Under the pieces are notes generated by a model, which saw only the letters and a program-made list of their open reading frames with translations, did no database searches and was not told the DNA's origin. A stretch of DNA of 64,000 bases from JAXDMK01 sp963790325 (GTDB lineage Bacteria; Actinomycetota; Acidimicrobiia; Acidimicrobiales; AC-14). Made by a program: the position numbers and the translations under genes. The number at the start of each line of letters is the position of its first letter. Position 1 is the first letter of the stretch. The stretch spans positions 62,001-126,000 of the forward strand of contig CAWBNY010000001.1 of NCBI GenBank assembly GCA_963790325.1. The letters run 5' to 3'. This document shows positions 62,682 to 64,000 of this stretch, one piece after another.

Positions 62682-63496
62682 GCCCGGCCGTGCTCCTGAC
62701 CTGGGCGTGGGTGGCGGTCGTCGTCGTCGGCGGGTGGCGGAAGCGGCCCGAACCCCGCCGGGTGCGGGCGCTGGTGGAAGACGACGGCGGCCGCCGGCCG
62801 GCCCGCCCCCGGCTCGGTGGCCGCCGTCGCCTTCCCACCATCGCCGGCGACGCCGCGCTCCGGGTGGGGACGGCCGTCCTGCGCCGCCGGGGCCGGGAGG
62901 TCGACCCGGCCACCGCCCGCCGCCTGGGCACCGCCGTGCTGGCCGGGGCGGCAGCCCTACCCGTGCTCCCGCCGGTGGCCGTGCCCCTGGGCCTGGTGGT
63001 GTGGGCGCTCCCGGCGGTGCAGGCCACGCGCCGACGGCGACGGCAGCTGGCCGCCCTCGCCGCCGATGTCCCCGACGTGGTCGACCTGCTCGTGCTGGCG
63101 GTGGGCGCCGGCCTCACCGTCCACCTGGCGGTCCGGGGGGTGGCCCGGAGGGCGCCCGGCCCCCTCGGGGCGGAGCTGGTCCGGGCGTGCGACGAGGTGG
63201 CCCTCGGCCGGCGATTGGCCGACGCCCTCGACGACCTCCCAACCCGGGCGGGAGAAGCCACCCGTCCGTTGGTCAGCGCCCTTCTCGCCTCCGAGCGCTA
63301 CGGCGCGCCCCTCGGGCCCACCCTCGAACGGCTGGCCCACGAGGTGCGGGCCGACCGCCGCCGCAAGGCCGAGGAGGCGGCCCGCAAGATCCCGGTCAAG
63401 CTCCTCTTCCCCCTGGTGAGCTGCACGCTCCCCGCCTTCGGGCTGCTCACGGTGGCGCCCCTCATCGCCAGTGCCGTCCGGTCGCTGCGCCTCTGA
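62678..63496 (+). CDS. tadC: TadC-like inner membrane platform protein
   Basis: A 272-residue T2SF-domain protein. It has an N-terminal helix (AVLLTWAWVAVVVVGG), a central hydrophobic pair (LGTAVLAGAAALPVLPPVAVPLGLVVWAL), then DVPDVVDLLVLAVGAGLTVHLAVRGVA and the C-terminal KIPVKLLFPLVSCTLPAFGLLTVAPLIAS. GTG 62678 overlaps the tadB stop. Confidence 0.85.
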   Translation: MSPAVLLTWAWVAVVVVGGWRKRPEPRRVRALVEDDGGRRPARPRLGGRRRLPTIAGDAALRVGTAVLRRRGREVDPATARRLGTAVLAGAAALPVLPPVAVPLGLVVWALPAVQATRRRRRQLAALAADVPDVVDLLVLAVGAGLTVHLAVRGVARRAPGPLGAELVRACDEVALGRRLADALDDLPTRAGEATRPLVSALLASERYGAPLGPTLERLAHEVRADRRRKAEEAARKIPVKLLFPLVSCTLPAFGLLTVAPLIASAVRSLRL

Positions 63497-63522
63497 CCAC
63501 CGACTTCTCGCAAGGAGCACCC

Positions 63523-63741
63523 ATGCTCGCCATCTACGTCTACGCCACGACCCTGCTCATCGGCTGGACCCAGGACCGGATCCGCCCCGACGAGCGGGGT
63601 CAGGCCTCCGCCGAATACGCCCTCGTCCTGCTGGGCGCGGCCGCCATCGCCCTGCTGATCGTGGCCTGGGCCACCAAGACCGACCTCATCGAGAAGCTGC
63701 TCGACACGGTGGTGAAGAACATCACCGGAAAGGCCAAGTGA
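63523..63741 (+). CDS. Flp-type pilin precursor
   Basis: A 72-residue prepilin. The cytoplasmic leader ends in ERG, followed by QASAEYALVLLGAAAIALLIV: a glutamate at +5, then Tyr, then a hydrophobic helix, the class III (Flp/DUF4244-type) prepilin-peptidase signature. The C-terminus is short and basic (VVKNITGKAK). ATG 63523 has AAGGAG 6 nt upstream. It is the probable major subunit of the pilus. Confidence 0.85.
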   Translation: MLAIYVYATTLLIGWTQDRIRPDERGQASAEYALVLLGAAAIALLIVAWATKTDLIEKLLDTVVKNITGKAK

Positions 63742-64000
63742 CGGGGCGCCACGCTCCGAGGGGAACCGGTGACGAGGGCCAGGCTGCGGTCGAACTGGCC
63801 CTCGTCCTCCCTCTCGTCGCCATCCTCCTGCTGGGCCTGGTCCAGGTGGGCCTGATCGTGCGCGACCAGATCCTCGTCGTCCACGCCGCCCGGGAGGCGG
63901 CCCGGGAGGCGGCGGTCGACGGTCGGCCCGGCGTACCCGCCCGGGCGGCGGCAGCCAGCTCCACCCTCGACCAGGGGCGGCTGACGGTGGAGTCGAGCGA
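63738..64000 (+). CDS. TadE-like pseudopilin (3' partial)
   Basis: Starts at GTG 63738, overlapping the pilin stop, and is open to the window end (about 87 residues visible). DEGQAAVELALVLPLVAILLLGLVQVGL is the TadE-type leader plus helix, with E at +5. HAAREAAREAAVDG follows, as in other TadE/TadG proteins. These are minor pilins or anchors of the Tad machine. Confidence 0.8.
   Translation, partial: MTGRHAPRGTGDEGQAAVELALVLPLVAILLLGLVQVGLIVRDQILVVHAAREAAREAAVDGRPGVPARAAAASSTLDQGRLTVESS

Noticed and set aside
1..64000. CRISPR arrays, rRNA genes, insertion sequences
   Set aside because: No regularly spaced repeats, no rRNA-like stretches and no transposase-like reading frames were seen; the only tRNA recognised is tRNA-Sec.

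Overview
This 64 kb window is very GC-rich and its gene content points to a member of the Actinomycetota: a WhiB regulator, a GlnR-like response regulator, a glutamine synthetase adenylyltransferase, a SufR-type regulator, Thr/Pro-rich secreted proteins and many leaderless or near-leaderless starts. A deep lineage such as Acidimicrobiia would fit, but that placement is inference.

Layout. 0-4.6 kb: end of an NfeD-like membrane protease, whiB, and the selenocysteine genes selB (frameshifted) and selA; the matching tRNA-Sec lies far away at 59.4 kb. 4.6-8.8 kb: a class A penicillin-binding protein, a membrane-anchored pseudo-protease, FxsA and a degenerate metallo-beta-lactamase-fold protein. 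8.8-11.6 kb: an Fe-S block (mrp, a SufR-like regulator, an A-type carrier) plus RidA. 11.7-14.2 kb: a surface protein with two amidase-like modules joined by 32 prolines. 14.2-24.4 kb: nitrogen assimilation (GlnR-like regulator and three glutamine synthetases), interrupted at 17.8-20.1 kb by a small foreign-looking island (broken tcmP, PIN-type toxin-antitoxin pair) flanked by similar 21-bp repeats, and by a methyltransferase/PadR pair. glnE is at 53-55.8 kb. 24.4-30.8 kb: an orphan substrate-binding protein, a Thr-rich Ig-repeat membrane protein broken by an out-of-frame repeat, and a CASTOR/POLLUX-type ion channel.

The highlight is 30.8-45.7 kb. A large LuxR-family (LAL) regulator is divergent from a run of genes for a 2-methylisoborneol synthase, a family 2B (cyclic-nucleotide-binding-domain) encapsulin shell, a two-domain geosmin synthase, a second encapsulin shell, a polyprenyl diphosphate synthase, DXS, IPP isomerase and a geranyl-diphosphate C-methyltransferase. 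From geoA to the methyltransferase the last six genes overlap stop-to-start. The set supplies precursors (DXS, IDI, prenyl synthase), methylates GPP and cyclises both methyl-GPP and FPP, so it should make both earthy odorants, with two different shell subunits to enclose the cyclases. A shared 23-nt promoter motif with a -10-like hexamer 17-18 nt downstream sits before the shell gene, before the pseudogene/MIB synthase unit and before the ion channel, which suggests one regulon.

45.8-52 kb holds a compact reverse-strand operon of two PaaK-like adenylating enzymes, a methyltransferase, a FAH-family hydrolase, a gentisate-dioxygenase-like cupin and an unknown ExxH protein. 52-59.5 kb: a PadR-like regulator, a surface protein, glnE, a TIMP-like secreted protein, NAD synthetase and a sigma factor whose 3' end runs antisense through tRNA-Sec. 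59.6-64 kb: a Tad/Flp pilus operon (cpaE, cpaF, tadB, tadC, a Flp-like pilin, a TadE-like protein) that runs off the window.
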